The notes under the pieces: generated by a model
Told to the model about the DNA's origin: nothing
Database searches by the model: none
What the model saw: only the letters and a program-made list of their open reading frames with translations
NCBI RefSeq assembly: GCF_028595305.1
Contig: NZ_JAQQXS010000007.1
Span: 62,001 to 126,000, forward strand
Direction: 5' to 3'
Length of the DNA: 64,000 nucleotides
Source of the DNA: Roseateles koreensis
GTDB lineage: Bacteria > Pseudomonadota > Gammaproteobacteria > Burkholderiales > Burkholderiaceae_C
In this document: positions 10,931 through 19,191 of the stretch, piece after piece
Layout of the letters: the number at the start of each line of letters is the position of its first letter
Numbering within the stretch: the stretch's first letter is position 1
Made by a program: the position numbers and the translations under genes

Positions 10931-11162
10931 GCTGAACTGGCGCGGCAAAGGATCAGGCGGGCAGGGGCCAGCCAGATCACGCTCTAGATTTGGGGGAGGG
11001 GGTGATTGTCCCTTGTCCTGGGTCAAACCCGTACAAAGCCTATGGATTTCAGGGGCTTAGGGGGACTTGGCGGCGGGCTTTGTGCCGATTTCGCGGATTG
11101 ACAGCGCTTGGCGGCCTCAGTTCGTCGCGGGCCTCGGCCGCGCGGCCGGCCGGGTCACTGGG

Positions 11163-11891
11163 TCATCGGGTGCTCGGACACACATTGCCTTGGCCCAGGC
11201 GCGCCAGTTCTTCCGCTGTCATAGGCGGCAGCAGCGGCTTGCCGGTGAGACTCAGAGCGGTCAGATAGGTTTCGACGGCGGTGCGCCCAACGGCGACCAG
11301 ATCAAAGGCCTCCGGGTCCATGATCCATTGGTGCAGAAAGCCATCCACCAGTGCGACCAGGGTCACGGCCGCCGTTCGGGTGTCCAGGCTGGCGGGCAAC
11401 TGGCCTTGTGCCTTGGCCCGCTCGAAGGCGCTTTGGTTCTGGTCTCGCCATTGGCGATGGGAGGTCAGTTTCCGCTCCCGCAGCGTCTGCATCTCGCCGG
11501 TGTACTCCACTTTTTGCATGGCGATTTCAAACACGCAGCGGGCACGCTCGTTGTGCATGGCCGCATGGAACACGTTCACCAAGCCCCAGCGCAACTCTGT
11601 CAGCGATATGCCGGGCGGCAATTTGTTCTTGGCGCTTGGGGTGGCCGAAGTGTCATCGGGAGCGAGGCTCAGCCCCTCCTCGAGCGGCATGGTGGCGCGC
11701 TCCATCATGGCGTTGAACACCTCGGCCTTGTCCTTGAAGTGCCAATAGATCGCACCCCGCGTGACGCCGGCGGCGACCGCAATGTCTTGCAAAGAGCTGC
11801 GAGACACCCCGTGCTGCTGGAACAGTTGTTCCGCCGCGTCCAGGATGCCCATGCGGGTCTCAAGTGCTTCTTGTTTGGTTTTTCTGGCCAT
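11163..11891 (-). CDS. acrR: TetR-family repressor of the RND efflux pump
   Basis: A 242-residue AcrR/TtgR/MexR-type regulator. The N-terminal helix-turn-helix is textbook: 'LDAAEQLFQQHGVSRSSLQDIAVAAGVTRGAIYWHFKDKAEVF'. The rest is the ligand-binding domain with the family-typical 'AMHNERARCVFEIAM'. It is divergent from an AcrAB-OprM-like operon, with an AcrR-type palindrome 24 bp in front of its own ATG. It should repress both its own gene and the pump until an efflux substrate binds. Specificity cannot be read from sequence. Confidence 0.92.
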   Translation of the reverse strand: MARKTKQEALETRMGILDAAEQLFQQHGVSRSSLQDIAVAAGVTRGAIYWHFKDKAEVFNAMMERATMPLEEGLSLAPDDTSATPSAKNKLPPGISLTELRWGLVNVFHAAMHNERARCVFEIAMQKVEYTGEMQTLRERKLTSHRQWRDQNQSAFERAKAQGQLPASLDTRTAAVTLVALVDGFLHQWIMDPEAFDLVAVGRTAVETYLTALSLTGKPLLPPMTAEELARLGQGNVCPSTR

Positions 11892-11914
11892 GATGACCCT
11901 ATTTTACGCTGGAT

Positions 11915-11938
11915 TACATACATTCGCGAATGTATGTA
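11915..11938. promoter_or_regulatory. AcrR-type operator palindrome
   Basis: A perfect 24-bp palindrome whose half site is TACATACATTCG. It has the same arms as the known E. coli AcrR operator (TACATACATT...AATGTATGTA) and differs only in the central bases. It lies between the repressor gene and the pump operon, so it can control both directions. Confidence 0.9.
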
Positions 11939-12085
11939 TATACTACGGACCCTGGTATAAACGCGGACATCCCACGTTTAAACCCCGCTTAGTCTTTCGG
12001 TTACTGATTGATGTGTCGCAAGATGCGCGATGTCAAGCCGTTCGTTCACGAATTGTCTATGTCCTGCCCCAACAGCCCGCCCCTC

Positions 12086-13336
12086 ATGAACTATCAACAA
12101 ACCTCCTCAATGCCCCGTTTGGGGACCGGCGCACGTGCGCTTTACTTGTTGCCCTTGGCGATTGCCGTGGTGGCAGCGCTGAGCGGCTGCGGCGGTGCTG
12201 ACAAGGCCGCTGCTGCTGGCGGTGCCGGCGGCATGCCGCCCCCGCAGGTGGGCGTGGTCACCGCAACGATGCAGGCCGTGGCCTTGCAGACGGAGTTGCC
12301 GGGCCGCGTTGAAGCCCTGCGCACGGCGCAGGTGCGGGCACGGGTCAATGGTGTGGTGCTCAAGCGCTTGTTCACCGAGGGTGCCGAAGTGCGCGCCGGT
12401 CAGCCTTTGTTCCAGATCGACCCCGCTCCTTATCAAGCCGCACTGGACAGCGCGCAGGCCAGCCTGGTCAAGGCGCAGGCCAATTTGGCTCAGGCTGGCG
12501 CGCAAGCGGAGCGCAACAAGCCCTTGGCAGAAGGCAAGGCCATCAGCCAGCAGGAGTACATCACTTCGGTGGCGACGGCGAAGTCGGCTGAGGCCGATGT
12601 GGCCGCAGCCAAGGCTGCTGTGCAAAGCGCCAAGCTGAACTTGGACTATGCCGCCGTGACGGCACCGATTGCCGGCCGTATTGGCCGCGCCCTGGTGACT
12701 GAAGGCGCGTTGGTCAGCGCGTCCGAAGCGACGCAGCTGGCCTTGATCCAGCAGACCAGCAGCGTCTACGTCAACTTCACCCAAAGCGCCAATGAAGTCC
12801 AGCAATTGCGCCGCGCGATGAGCGCCGGCAAGCTGCGCGGTGTGGACGGCCAACAGGCGGCGCAAGTGCGCATCGTGCTGGACGACGGCACCGAGTTTTC
12901 CAAGCCGGGCAAGCTTTTGTTCACCGATTTGTCGGTGGACGCCAGTTCGGGTCAGGTGACGTTGCGGGCTGAAGTTCCTAACCCCAACAACCAGCTGCTA
13001 CCGGGCCAATATGTACGGGTGCGCCTGAGCCAGGGCGAATTGCCCTCGGGCATCTTGCTGCCGCAACAGGCTGTGACGCGCGGCAACCAGGGTGACAGCG
13101 TGCTGGTGGTGGGCGCTGACAACAAACCGATGCAGCGCAAGGTCAAGATCGACCAGGCGCAGGGCAACCAGTGGGTGGTGCTGGATGGCTTGAAGCCGGG
13201 CGAACAAGTGATTGCTGATGGCTTCCAGAAGATGTTCGTGCCCGGTTCGCCGGTGACTCCGGTGCCTTGGCAGCCGGGTTCGGCAGCGCCGGCCGCAGCG
13301 CCTGCGTCCGCAGCCGCCAGCGGCTCTGCCCACTAA
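12086..13336 (+). CDS. acrA: RND efflux periplasmic adaptor lipoprotein
   Basis: A 416-residue membrane-fusion protein linking the inner-membrane pump to the outer-membrane channel. It has a lipoprotein signal with lipobox 'AALSGC', an N-terminal beta-barrel/lipoyl half ('LPGRVEALRTAQVRARVNGVV'), an alpha-helical hairpin ('AQASLVKAQANLAQAGAQAERNKPLAEGKAISQQEY') and a lipoyl return ('VTAPIAGRIGRALVTEGALV'). The C-terminus is Ala/Pro-rich. Start choice is uncertain: ATGs at 12011, 12086 and 12110 all lack a good Shine-Dalgarno. I chose 12086 because it leaves a signal peptide of normal length. First gene of a three-gene operon. Confidence 0.9.
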   Translation: MNYQQTSSMPRLGTGARALYLLPLAIAVVAALSGCGGADKAAAAGGAGGMPPPQVGVVTATMQAVALQTELPGRVEALRTAQVRARVNGVVLKRLFTEGAEVRAGQPLFQIDPAPYQAALDSAQASLVKAQANLAQAGAQAERNKPLAEGKAISQQEYITSVATAKSAEADVAAAKAAVQSAKLNLDYAAVTAPIAGRIGRALVTEGALVSASEATQLALIQQTSSVYVNFTQSANEVQQLRRAMSAGKLRGVDGQQAAQVRIVLDDGTEFSKPGKLLFTDLSVDASSGQVTLRAEVPNPNNQLLPGQYVRVRLSQGELPSGILLPQQAVTRGNQGDSVLVVGADNKPMQRKVKIDQAQGNQWVVLDGLKPGEQVIADGFQKMFVPGSPVTPVPWQPGSAAPAAAPASAAASGSAH

Positions 13337-13348
13337 AAGGGGCTGCTC

Positions 13349-16300
13349 ATGTCAAGATTCTTTATTGATCGGCCCATTTTTGCGTGGGTCATTGCACTTT
13401 TCATCCTGGTGTTTGGCGCGGTGGCAGTTACCGTGCTGCCGGTGTCGCAGTACCCCAAGGTCGCGCCCCCGTCGCTGGTGCTCAACGTGGCTTACCCGGG
13501 CGCTTCAGCCAAGACGCTGGACGAAAGCGTGATCTCCGTGATCGAGCAGGAGATGAACGGCGCCACCGGCCTGGCTTATATGGAGTCGGTGTCGCAGGCC
13601 AATGGCACGGGTTCGATCACCGTGACCTTCGAGCCGGGTACCAATATCGACCTGGCGCAGGTTGATGTGCAGAACCGGCTCTCGCGTGCCACGCCGCGCC
13701 TGCCCTCGGCAGTGACGCAGCAAGGCGTGCGCGTGGACAAGGCGCAGAACAACTTCTTGCTGTTCGTGACCTTGTCGAGCAAAGACGGCTCGAAGAGCCC
13801 GGTCGCCTTGGGCGATTACGCCGCACGCGCGATCATTCCTGAGTTGCAACGCATTCCCGGCATTGGGCAGGCACAGTTGTTCGGCAGTGAACATGCCATG
13901 CGCATCTGGCTGGACCCCGCCAAGCTCCTGAGCTACAGCCTGGGCGCGGCTGATGTGAACGCTGCGATTCGCGCGCAGAACGCCCTCACGCCCGGTGGTG
14001 TGATCGGTGATCTGCCCAATCTGAGCAGCCAGACCATGTCCGCCACCGTGGTGGTGAATGGCCAGCTGGAGAATGCGCGCCAGTTTGAGAACATCGTGCT
14101 GCGGGCCAATACCGACGGCTCCACGGTGCGTCTGAAAGACGTCGCCCGTATTGAGCTGGGCGGGCAGAGCTACGGCACCTACTCGCGTCTGAACGGCAAG
14201 CCGGCCACCGGCATCGGCATTCAGCTGGCGCCCAGCGGCAATGCCTTGGCGGCAGCCACGGCGGTGAAGAACCGCATGGCTGAGTTGCAGAAGTACTTCC
14301 CCGAAGGCGTGGTGTATGCCGTGCCCTACGACTCCTCGAAGTTCGTCAAGGTGTCGATCAGCCAGGTTGTCGAGACCTTGGTGGAAGCCATCGTGTTGGT
14401 GTTCCTGGTGATGTTCCTGTTCTTGCAGAACTGGCGCTACACGCTGATCCCGACGCTGGTGGTGCCGATCGCCTTGCTGGGTACGTTTGGTGCCATGCTG
14501 GCCTTGGGCTTCTCGATCAATGTGCTGACCTTGTTTGGCATGGTGCTGGCCATCGGTATTCTGGTGGACGATGCGATCGTGGTGGTGGAGAACGTCGAGC
14601 GCATCATGTCTGAAGAGGGCTTGTCGCCCTTGGAGGCCACGCGCAAAGCGATGACGCAAATCTCCGGCGCCATCATCGGCATCACCGTGGTGCTGGTGTC
14701 GGTGTTCGTGCCCATGGCCTTTTTCGCAGGTTCGGTGGGTAATATCTATCGCCAGTTTTCGCTGGCCATGGTGGCGTCGATGCTGCTGTCGGCGCTGATG
14801 GCGTTGACCCTGACACCGGCCCTGTGCGCGACCCTGCTCAAGCCCGTCGAGGCGGGGCACCACCATGAAAAGAGAGGCTTCTTCGGTTGGTTCAACCGGG
14901 GTTTCTCACGCACCGCCAAAGGCTATGAAGGCTGGGTCGCCAAGCTGCTGCGCCGCAGCGGACGCATGCTGGTGGTTTACGGCGTGATTTTGCTGGCCGT
15001 GGGTTGGTTGTATGTGCGCATGCCCACCTCCTTCCTGCCCAATGAAGATCAGGGTTATTTGATCGTCAATGTGCAGTTGCCGCCGGGCGCTACCGCCAAC
15101 CGGACCGAAGACGCCGTCAAGCATGTGGAAGACTTCATGCTCAAACAGCCTGAGGTGGAGTCCACCGTGGGTGTGATCGGTTACTCCTTCTCGGGCCAGG
15201 GTCAGAATGCCGCGCTGGTGTTCGTCCCCCTCAAGCCTTGGGAAGAACGTGCCGGCGCCGCGCACAGCGCCAGCGCGCTGGCCGGCCGGGCCTTCGGCGC
15301 CATGATGATGCAGGTGCGTGATGCCTTCATCTATCCGCTGAGCCCACCACCCATTCCTGAGTTGGGCAATGCCACCGGCTTTTCGCTGCGCCTGCAAGAC
15401 CGTGCCAATCTGGGCCACGCGGCTTTGCTGAATGCGCGCAATCAGCTGATGGGCATGGCCAGCCAGAACAAGCTGATTGTGGGTATGCGGCCCGACGGCC
15501 TGGAAGACTCGCCCCAGCTGCAGATCGACGTGGACCGCGACAAGGCGAATGCCCTGGGCGTGAGCTACGACGCAGTCTCCGCGGTGATCAGCACTTCGCT
15601 GGGTTCCGCCTACGTGAATGACTTCCCCAACAGTGGGCGCCTGCAGCGTGTGATGGTGCAGGCCGACGCGGCAGCGCGCATGATGCCGGAAGACATTTTG
15701 CGTTTGAACGCCGTCAACGCGCAGGGCAAGAACGTGCCGCTCTCGGCATTTGCCAGCACGCACTGGATTACCGGCCAGACACAGGCCGTCCGGTATAACG
15801 GTTATCCCGCGATGCGTCTGGCCGGCGATGCCGCCCCTGGCGCTTCGACCGGTGACGTGATGAAGGCGCTGGAGCAAATGACCCAGCAATTGCCTGCCGG
15901 CATTGGCTACGAATGGACCGGCCTGTCGCGCGAAGAAAAGCTCTCCGGCTCGCAAGCCATGGTGCTGCTGATGTTCTCGCTGCTGGCGGTGTTCTTGTGC
16001 TTGGCGGCCCTGTACGAGAGCTGGTCGATCCCGCTGTCGGTGCTGCTGGTGGTACCGCTGGGTATTTTGGGCGCGTTGCTGGGCATGACCTTCCGCGGTT
16101 TGCCCAACGACGTGTACTTCAAGGTGGGCCTGATCACGGTGATCGGCCTGTCAGCCAAGAACGCGATTTTGATCATCGAGTTCGCCAAGGATCTGCAGGC
16201 CGAGGGCAAAGGCTTGCTTGAAGCCATCCTGGAGGCTTGTCATCTGCGCTTCCGCCCCATCATCATGACCTCAATGGCCTTCATCCTGGGTGTGGTGCCG

Positions 16301-16507
16301 CTGTACTTTGCTAGCGGCGCGGGCTCGGCGAGCCAACGCGCCATTGGTACGGGCGTGCTGTCGGGCATGTTGACGGCCACCGTGTTGGCGGTGTTGTTCG
16401 TGCCGGTGTTCTTCTATGTGGTACGGCGGATTTTCAAGGCGCCCGCCAAAGGCCATGGCGCGAAGATTGGTCACGCCGCGCCCGCCCCTCAAGCCGAGGA
16501 GCACTGA
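13349..16507 (+). CDS. acrB: RND multidrug efflux permease (AcrB/MexB type)
   Basis: A 1052-residue HAE1-family proton/drug antiporter of normal length. It has the N-terminal 'FFIDRPIFAWVIALFILV', twelve membrane helices in two repeats, and two large periplasmic loops. The proton-relay Asp pair is in 'GILVDDAIVVVENVERIM', and the second repeat carries 'GLSAKNAILIIEFAKDL'. It starts 12 bp after the adaptor gene with AAGGGG upstream. The trimer should assemble with the adaptor and outer-membrane channel encoded on either side. Substrates cannot be predicted. Confidence 0.96.
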   Translation: MSRFFIDRPIFAWVIALFILVFGAVAVTVLPVSQYPKVAPPSLVLNVAYPGASAKTLDESVISVIEQEMNGATGLAYMESVSQANGTGSITVTFEPGTNIDLAQVDVQNRLSRATPRLPSAVTQQGVRVDKAQNNFLLFVTLSSKDGSKSPVALGDYAARAIIPELQRIPGIGQAQLFGSEHAMRIWLDPAKLLSYSLGAADVNAAIRAQNALTPGGVIGDLPNLSSQTMSATVVVNGQLENARQFENIVLRANTDGSTVRLKDVARIELGGQSYGTYSRLNGKPATGIGIQLAPSGNALAAATAVKNRMAELQKYFPEGVVYAVPYDSSKFVKVSISQVVETLVEAIVLVFLVMFLFLQNWRYTLIPTLVVPIALLGTFGAMLALGFSINVLTLFGMVLAIGILVDDAIVVVENVERIMSEEGLSPLEATRKAMTQISGAIIGITVVLVSVFVPMAFFAGSVGNIYRQFSLAMVASMLLSALMALTLTPALCATLLKPVEAGHHHEKRGFFGWFNRGFSRTAKGYEGWVAKLLRRSGRMLVVYGVILLAVGWLYVRMPTSFLPNEDQGYLIVNVQLPPGATANRTEDAVKHVEDFMLKQPEVESTVGVIGYSFSGQGQNAALVFVPLKPWEERAGAAHSASALAGRAFGAMMMQVRDAFIYPLSPPPIPELGNATGFSLRLQDRANLGHAALLNARNQLMGMASQNKLIVGMRPDGLEDSPQLQIDVDRDKANALGVSYDAVSAVISTSLGSAYVNDFPNSGRLQRVMVQADAAARMMPEDILRLNAVNAQGKNVPLSAFASTHWITGQTQAVRYNGYPAMRLAGDAAPGASTGDVMKALEQMTQQLPAGIGYEWTGLSREEKLSGSQAMVLLMFSLLAVFLCLAALYESWSIPLSVLLVVPLGILGALLGMTFRGLPNDVYFKVGLITVIGLSAKNAILIIEFAKDLQAEGKGLLEAILEACHLRFRPIIMTSMAFILGVVPLYFASGAGSASQRAIGTGVLSGMLTATVLAVLFVPVFFYVVRRIFKAPAKGHGAKIGHAAPAPQAEEH

Positions 16508-16509
16508 AA

Positions 16510-17922
16510 ATGATGAAACTTCAAAAATCTTCCTGGGTTCGTACTGGCGTGGCTCTGGCTGCTGGCGTGATGTTGAGTGCTTGCGGTGCCTTGGCGCCCA
16601 ATAACGAGCGGCCCGCCGCGCCCGTGGCGCAGGCTTGGCCAGCCTCGGATGTGGCGGTGACCGGTACAGGAACCCCCGCCGCCGAGTTGTCTTGGCAGCG
16701 TTTTTACGGCAGCGACGCCCGCTTGGCCGAACTGATTCGCCTGGCCTTGGCCAACAACCGCGACATGCGTGTGGCGGTGCTCAATGTCGAGCAGGCGCGG
16801 GCGTTGGCGGGCGCCACTGATGCGAATCGGTGGCCGACAATCAATCTGGGGCTGCAGGGCTCGCGCTCGCCCAACAGTGCGGGCAACAATGTCAGCAGCT
16901 ATCAGGCCGGCTTGCAAGTTTCGTCCTACGAGGTCGATTTGTGGGGCCGTTTGAAGAACCTGAGCGACGCGGCCGGCGCACGTTATCTGGCCAGCAGTGA
17001 AGGCAGCCGCGCGGCGCAGATCAGCCTGGTTTCGGGTGTGGCCTCGGCTTATCTGGCTTGGGTGGCCGATAGCGAGATGCTCAAGCTCACGCAAGACACC
17101 TTGGCCAGCCGTGTGGAATCTTTACGCCTGACGCAGTTGAAGTTCGACGGCGGTGCCGCCTCCGGGCTGGACCTGCGCGCGGCTGAGTCGGCCTACGCGG
17201 CGACCCTGGCCAGCTTGGCGCAGGCCAAACGCAACGTGGCGCAAGACAACAATGCGCTGACCTTGCTGGTTGGCCAGCCTTTGCCGGCGGATTTGCCGGC
17301 GGGACGCGGCTTGGCGGCACAGTCGCTGGCCGATGTGCCAGCAGGCGTACCGTCCGAGGTGTTGGCGACGCGCCCGGATGTCTTGCAAGCGGAAGCCTTG
17401 TTGATGGCCGCCAATGCGAATATCGGCGCCGCCCGGGCCGCGTTTTTCCCGAGCATCCTGCTGACTACCAATTACGGCACGGCCAGTTCGGCGCTGTCGG
17501 AATTGTTCAAGAACTCGGTCTGGACCCTCACTGGGCAGGCCTTGATGCCGATCTTTGACGCAGGCCGCAACCAAGCCAATCTCGACTCCGCCAAGGCGGC
17601 GCAGGGCATTGCGCTGGCCCAGTATGAAAAGGCGGTGCAAACCGCCTTCCGTGAGGTGTCAGACGGCTTGGCAGGGCGCGCCACCTACGGCGAGCAATTG
17701 CAGGCGCAGGGTGCGCAGACCCGGGCTGAGGCCGAGCGGCTCAAGCTGACCGAGTTGCGCTACAACAATGGCGCATCCAACAGCTTGGAGTTGCTTGACG
17801 CACAGCGCTCCAGCTTTGCGGCGGAACAAACCCTGGTGCAACTGCGCCTGGCCGCCTTGCTCAATGGCGTGAACCTTTACAAGGCGCTGGGCGGTGGAGT
17901 TGAGGTGCCTAAGAAAGGTTGA
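16510..17922 (+). CDS. oprM: RND outer-membrane channel lipoprotein (OprM/NodT family)
   Basis: A 470-residue TolC-like channel. The N-terminus is a lipoprotein signal with 'VMLSAC'. The body shows the two internal OEP repeats ('VLNVEQARALAGATDANRWPTINLGLQ' and 'LLMAANANIGAARAAFFPSILLTTNYG'). The start lies two bases after the permease stop, so the three pump genes form one transcript ending at a strong terminator. It completes a tripartite pump without needing a distant tolC. Confidence 0.93.
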   Translation: MMKLQKSSWVRTGVALAAGVMLSACGALAPNNERPAAPVAQAWPASDVAVTGTGTPAAELSWQRFYGSDARLAELIRLALANNRDMRVAVLNVEQARALAGATDANRWPTINLGLQGSRSPNSAGNNVSSYQAGLQVSSYEVDLWGRLKNLSDAAGARYLASSEGSRAAQISLVSGVASAYLAWVADSEMLKLTQDTLASRVESLRLTQLKFDGGAASGLDLRAAESAYAATLASLAQAKRNVAQDNNALTLLVGQPLPADLPAGRGLAAQSLADVPAGVPSEVLATRPDVLQAEALLMAANANIGAARAAFFPSILLTTNYGTASSALSELFKNSVWTLTGQALMPIFDAGRNQANLDSAKAAQGIALAQYEKAVQTAFREVSDGLAGRATYGEQLQAQGAQTRAEAERLKLTELRYNNGASNSLELLDAQRSSFAAEQTLVQLRLAALLNGVNLYKALGGGVEVPKKG

Positions 17923-17930
17923 CGAAAAAA

Positions 17931-17951
17931 GGGGCCGTTCAAGTCGGCCCC
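17931..17951 (+). terminator. First hairpin after the efflux operon
   Basis: Stem GGGGCCG / CGGCCCC with a 7-base loop, preceded by an A-run and followed by AGTTTCTTTT. Weaker than the hairpin just downstream. Confidence 0.7.
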
Positions 17952-17962
17952 AGTTTCTTTTC

Positions 17963-17994
17963 AAAGGCGCCCGTGCACCGCACCGGGCGCCTTT
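17963..17994. terminator. Strong rho-independent terminator after the efflux operon
   Basis: Stem AAAGGCGCCCG / CGGGCGCCTTT (11 bp) followed by a T-run on the plus strand. The A-run on its left side means it could also end transcription of the convergent small gene at 18017-18238. Confidence 0.9.
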
Positions 17995-18016
17995 TTTATG
18001 GCAGGTACAACGCCGT

Positions 18017-18238
18017 TCAGTGCACGGCGTGGATCCAGGCCAGGCCTTCGGCGGTGGCGTAACGCACGGCGGCACGTTGGGTGTGGAAGCGCTTGGTGAA
18101 GCGCATCACCCGGTCGTGGCTGGCCGAACCGCGGCCGGAACGGATAGAGACAGAGGCGGCAAAACTGCCGTCGTCTTGAGCTTTGATGATCGGTGAGACA
18201 AGATATTTGCCCACCTCGATGCTTGTTTTGTTTTGCAT
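18017..18238 (-). CDS. Small conserved-type protein of unknown function, 73 residues
   Basis: A 73-residue basic protein with no signal peptide or membrane segment. It contains 'GSFAASVSIRSGRGSASHDRVMRF' and 'RAAVRYATAEGLAWI', a pattern I associate with small uncharacterised proteins of Burkholderiales, but I cannot name a family. Codon use resembles genuine genes of the window. The ATG at 18238 has no Shine-Dalgarno. Instead the five bases before it are preceded by CACCTCCTT, which matches the 3' end of 16S rRNA. A 17-bp palindrome lies about 80 bp upstream. Confidence 0.65.
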   Translation of the reverse strand: MQNKTSIEVGKYLVSPIIKAQDDGSFAASVSIRSGRGSASHDRVMRFTKRFHTQRAAVRYATAEGLAWIHAVH

Positions 18239-18243
18239 GATTC

Positions 18244-18252
18244 AAGGAGGTG
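18244..18252 (-). promoter_or_regulatory. Anti-Shine-Dalgarno-like leader motif
   Basis: On the minus strand CACCTCCTT ends five bases before the ATG at 18238. It is identical to the anti-Shine-Dalgarno segment at the 16S rRNA 3' end, the opposite of a normal ribosome-binding site. The leader RNA could pair with Shine-Dalgarno sequences in cis or trans. Confidence 0.5.
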
Positions 18253-18315
18253 TGCACCGTTACACGAGGACTGGGCAAACGGGTCGGGCTGGAATGGCGA
18301 CGCATGGCCATGAGG

Positions 18316-18332
18316 CATGCATTGAATGCATG
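18316..18332. repeat. 17-bp palindrome upstream of the 73-residue gene
   Basis: Arms CATGCATT and AATGCATG separated by one G form a perfect inverted repeat, 78 bp before the start of the small gene. It could be an operator; no known consensus fits well. Confidence 0.5.
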
Positions 18333-18555
18333 TGCAGGCGATGGGGTGCGAGTCAAGCCGTGACGGGCTTGCGTCAGAAATGGACGCGTTGCGGTGCGAA
18401 TGGCGAAGGGAAAAATACTACGCGATGGCGCGTGTAGCGGTCCGTGAGTCTTCGAGGCCTCAAACGGACAAGGCGGGCTTGAGATGCCCTGGCCTTTCAG
18501 GAGTTCTGTGTCAGCCTTTGATTCTTTTGGTCTTGGCAGGGCACAGAGTAAAAAC

Positions 18556-18580
18556 AAAGCACCCGGTGAAGGGTGCCTTT
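18556..18580 (-). terminator. Terminator of the cold-shock gene
   Basis: Reading on the minus strand, GCACCC / GGGTGC arms around a 6-base loop are followed by TTTGTTTTT. It is about 70 bp after the cold-shock stop codon. Confidence 0.8.
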
Positions 18581-18649
18581 GACTTCAACTTGGCGCTCAC
18601 GCGTCAAGTGTGGGCGGGTTGGTCGTGAAACCGTCCCGCCCTGCGGTCA

Positions 18650-18865
18650 TTACAGAGCGCGGATGTTCGAAGCTTGCAGACCCTTGGGACCTTGCTTGAC
18701 TTCGAATTCAACCTTTTGGTTCTCGGCCAGCGTGCGGAAGCCGCCGTTGTTGCGGATTTCGCTGTGGTGGGCGAACAGATCCTTGGAGCCGTCTTCAGGC
18801 GTGATGAAGCCGAAGCCCTTGCCGTCGTCGAACCATTTCACGGTACCAGTTTGCATTGTCGTCAT
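18650..18865 (-). CDS. cspA: Cold-shock domain protein
   Basis: A 71-residue single cold-shock domain that binds single-stranded RNA and DNA. RNP1 is 'GKGFGFITP' and RNP2 is 'DLFAHHSEI'. RNP2 usually reads VFVH, so the His-His is a mild variation. The start '[12 protein letters not shown]' at 18865 follows AAGGA with normal spacing. Longer N-terminal extensions of the frame are not family-like. A long leader precedes it, as is common for cold-shock mRNAs. Confidence 0.95.
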   Translation of the reverse strand: MTTMQTGTVKWFDDGKGFGFITPEDGSKDLFAHHSEIRNNGGFRTLAENQKVEFEVKQGPKGLQASNIRAL

Positions 18866-19191
18866 GATGTGTTCCTTTTGAACAAATTGAAAAACCCTTC
18901 GCGGCGGCGCTTGCCATTCAACACGTGCGAAAAAACACGTGCCTATGCCTGCGAAGACAGAAACACTCAAGAACAGTCAAACGGGGAGTTGAAACTGAAG
19001 CGAGCCCTGTCGCGACCGTTGCGCAAAATCTTTTCAAATTTCACGACCGTTGGGCGGTGGGGGCTGCAGATTGAAGACCTTGAAGAAACGGTCTTGTGCG
19101 TATCTATCCGCCGAGTCTAACACAACCAAATCAAATCACCTAATTGAACCTGGGGGGCGGGCAAAGGGCAGCCTGCCCAGCCATATGCCAG
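18866..19191 (-). promoter_or_regulatory. Long leader and promoter region of the cold-shock gene
   Basis: A 326-bp gap with no protein-coding potential that I trust. The AT-rich stretch near 19110-19150 is the most likely promoter, giving a leader of about 200-250 nt. csp leaders often act as RNA thermosensors. I did not find an exact cold box. Confidence 0.45.

Larger units (their letters stand above)
18239..18649. other. 411-bp gap between the 73-residue gene and the cold-shock gene
   Basis: No convincing gene. It holds the anti-Shine-Dalgarno motif (18244-18252), a 17-bp palindrome (18316-18332) and the cold-shock gene terminator (18556-18580). The promoter of the 73-residue gene must lie here, but I could not place it. 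Confidence 0.6.

Noticed and set aside
13505-14866. A 453-codon open frame antisense to the efflux permease gene
   Set aside because: High GC makes long antisense frames common. Its His/Gln/Arg-rich composition is that of a shadow frame, and the sense strand encodes a clear AcrB.
18244-18437. Plus-strand AAGGAGG followed by GTG codons and an open frame of about 60 codons containing several Cys
   Set aside because: The GTG codons abut or overlap the Shine-Dalgarno, and the frame has no domain or codon bias. The motif is better explained as the complement of the anti-Shine-Dalgarno leader.
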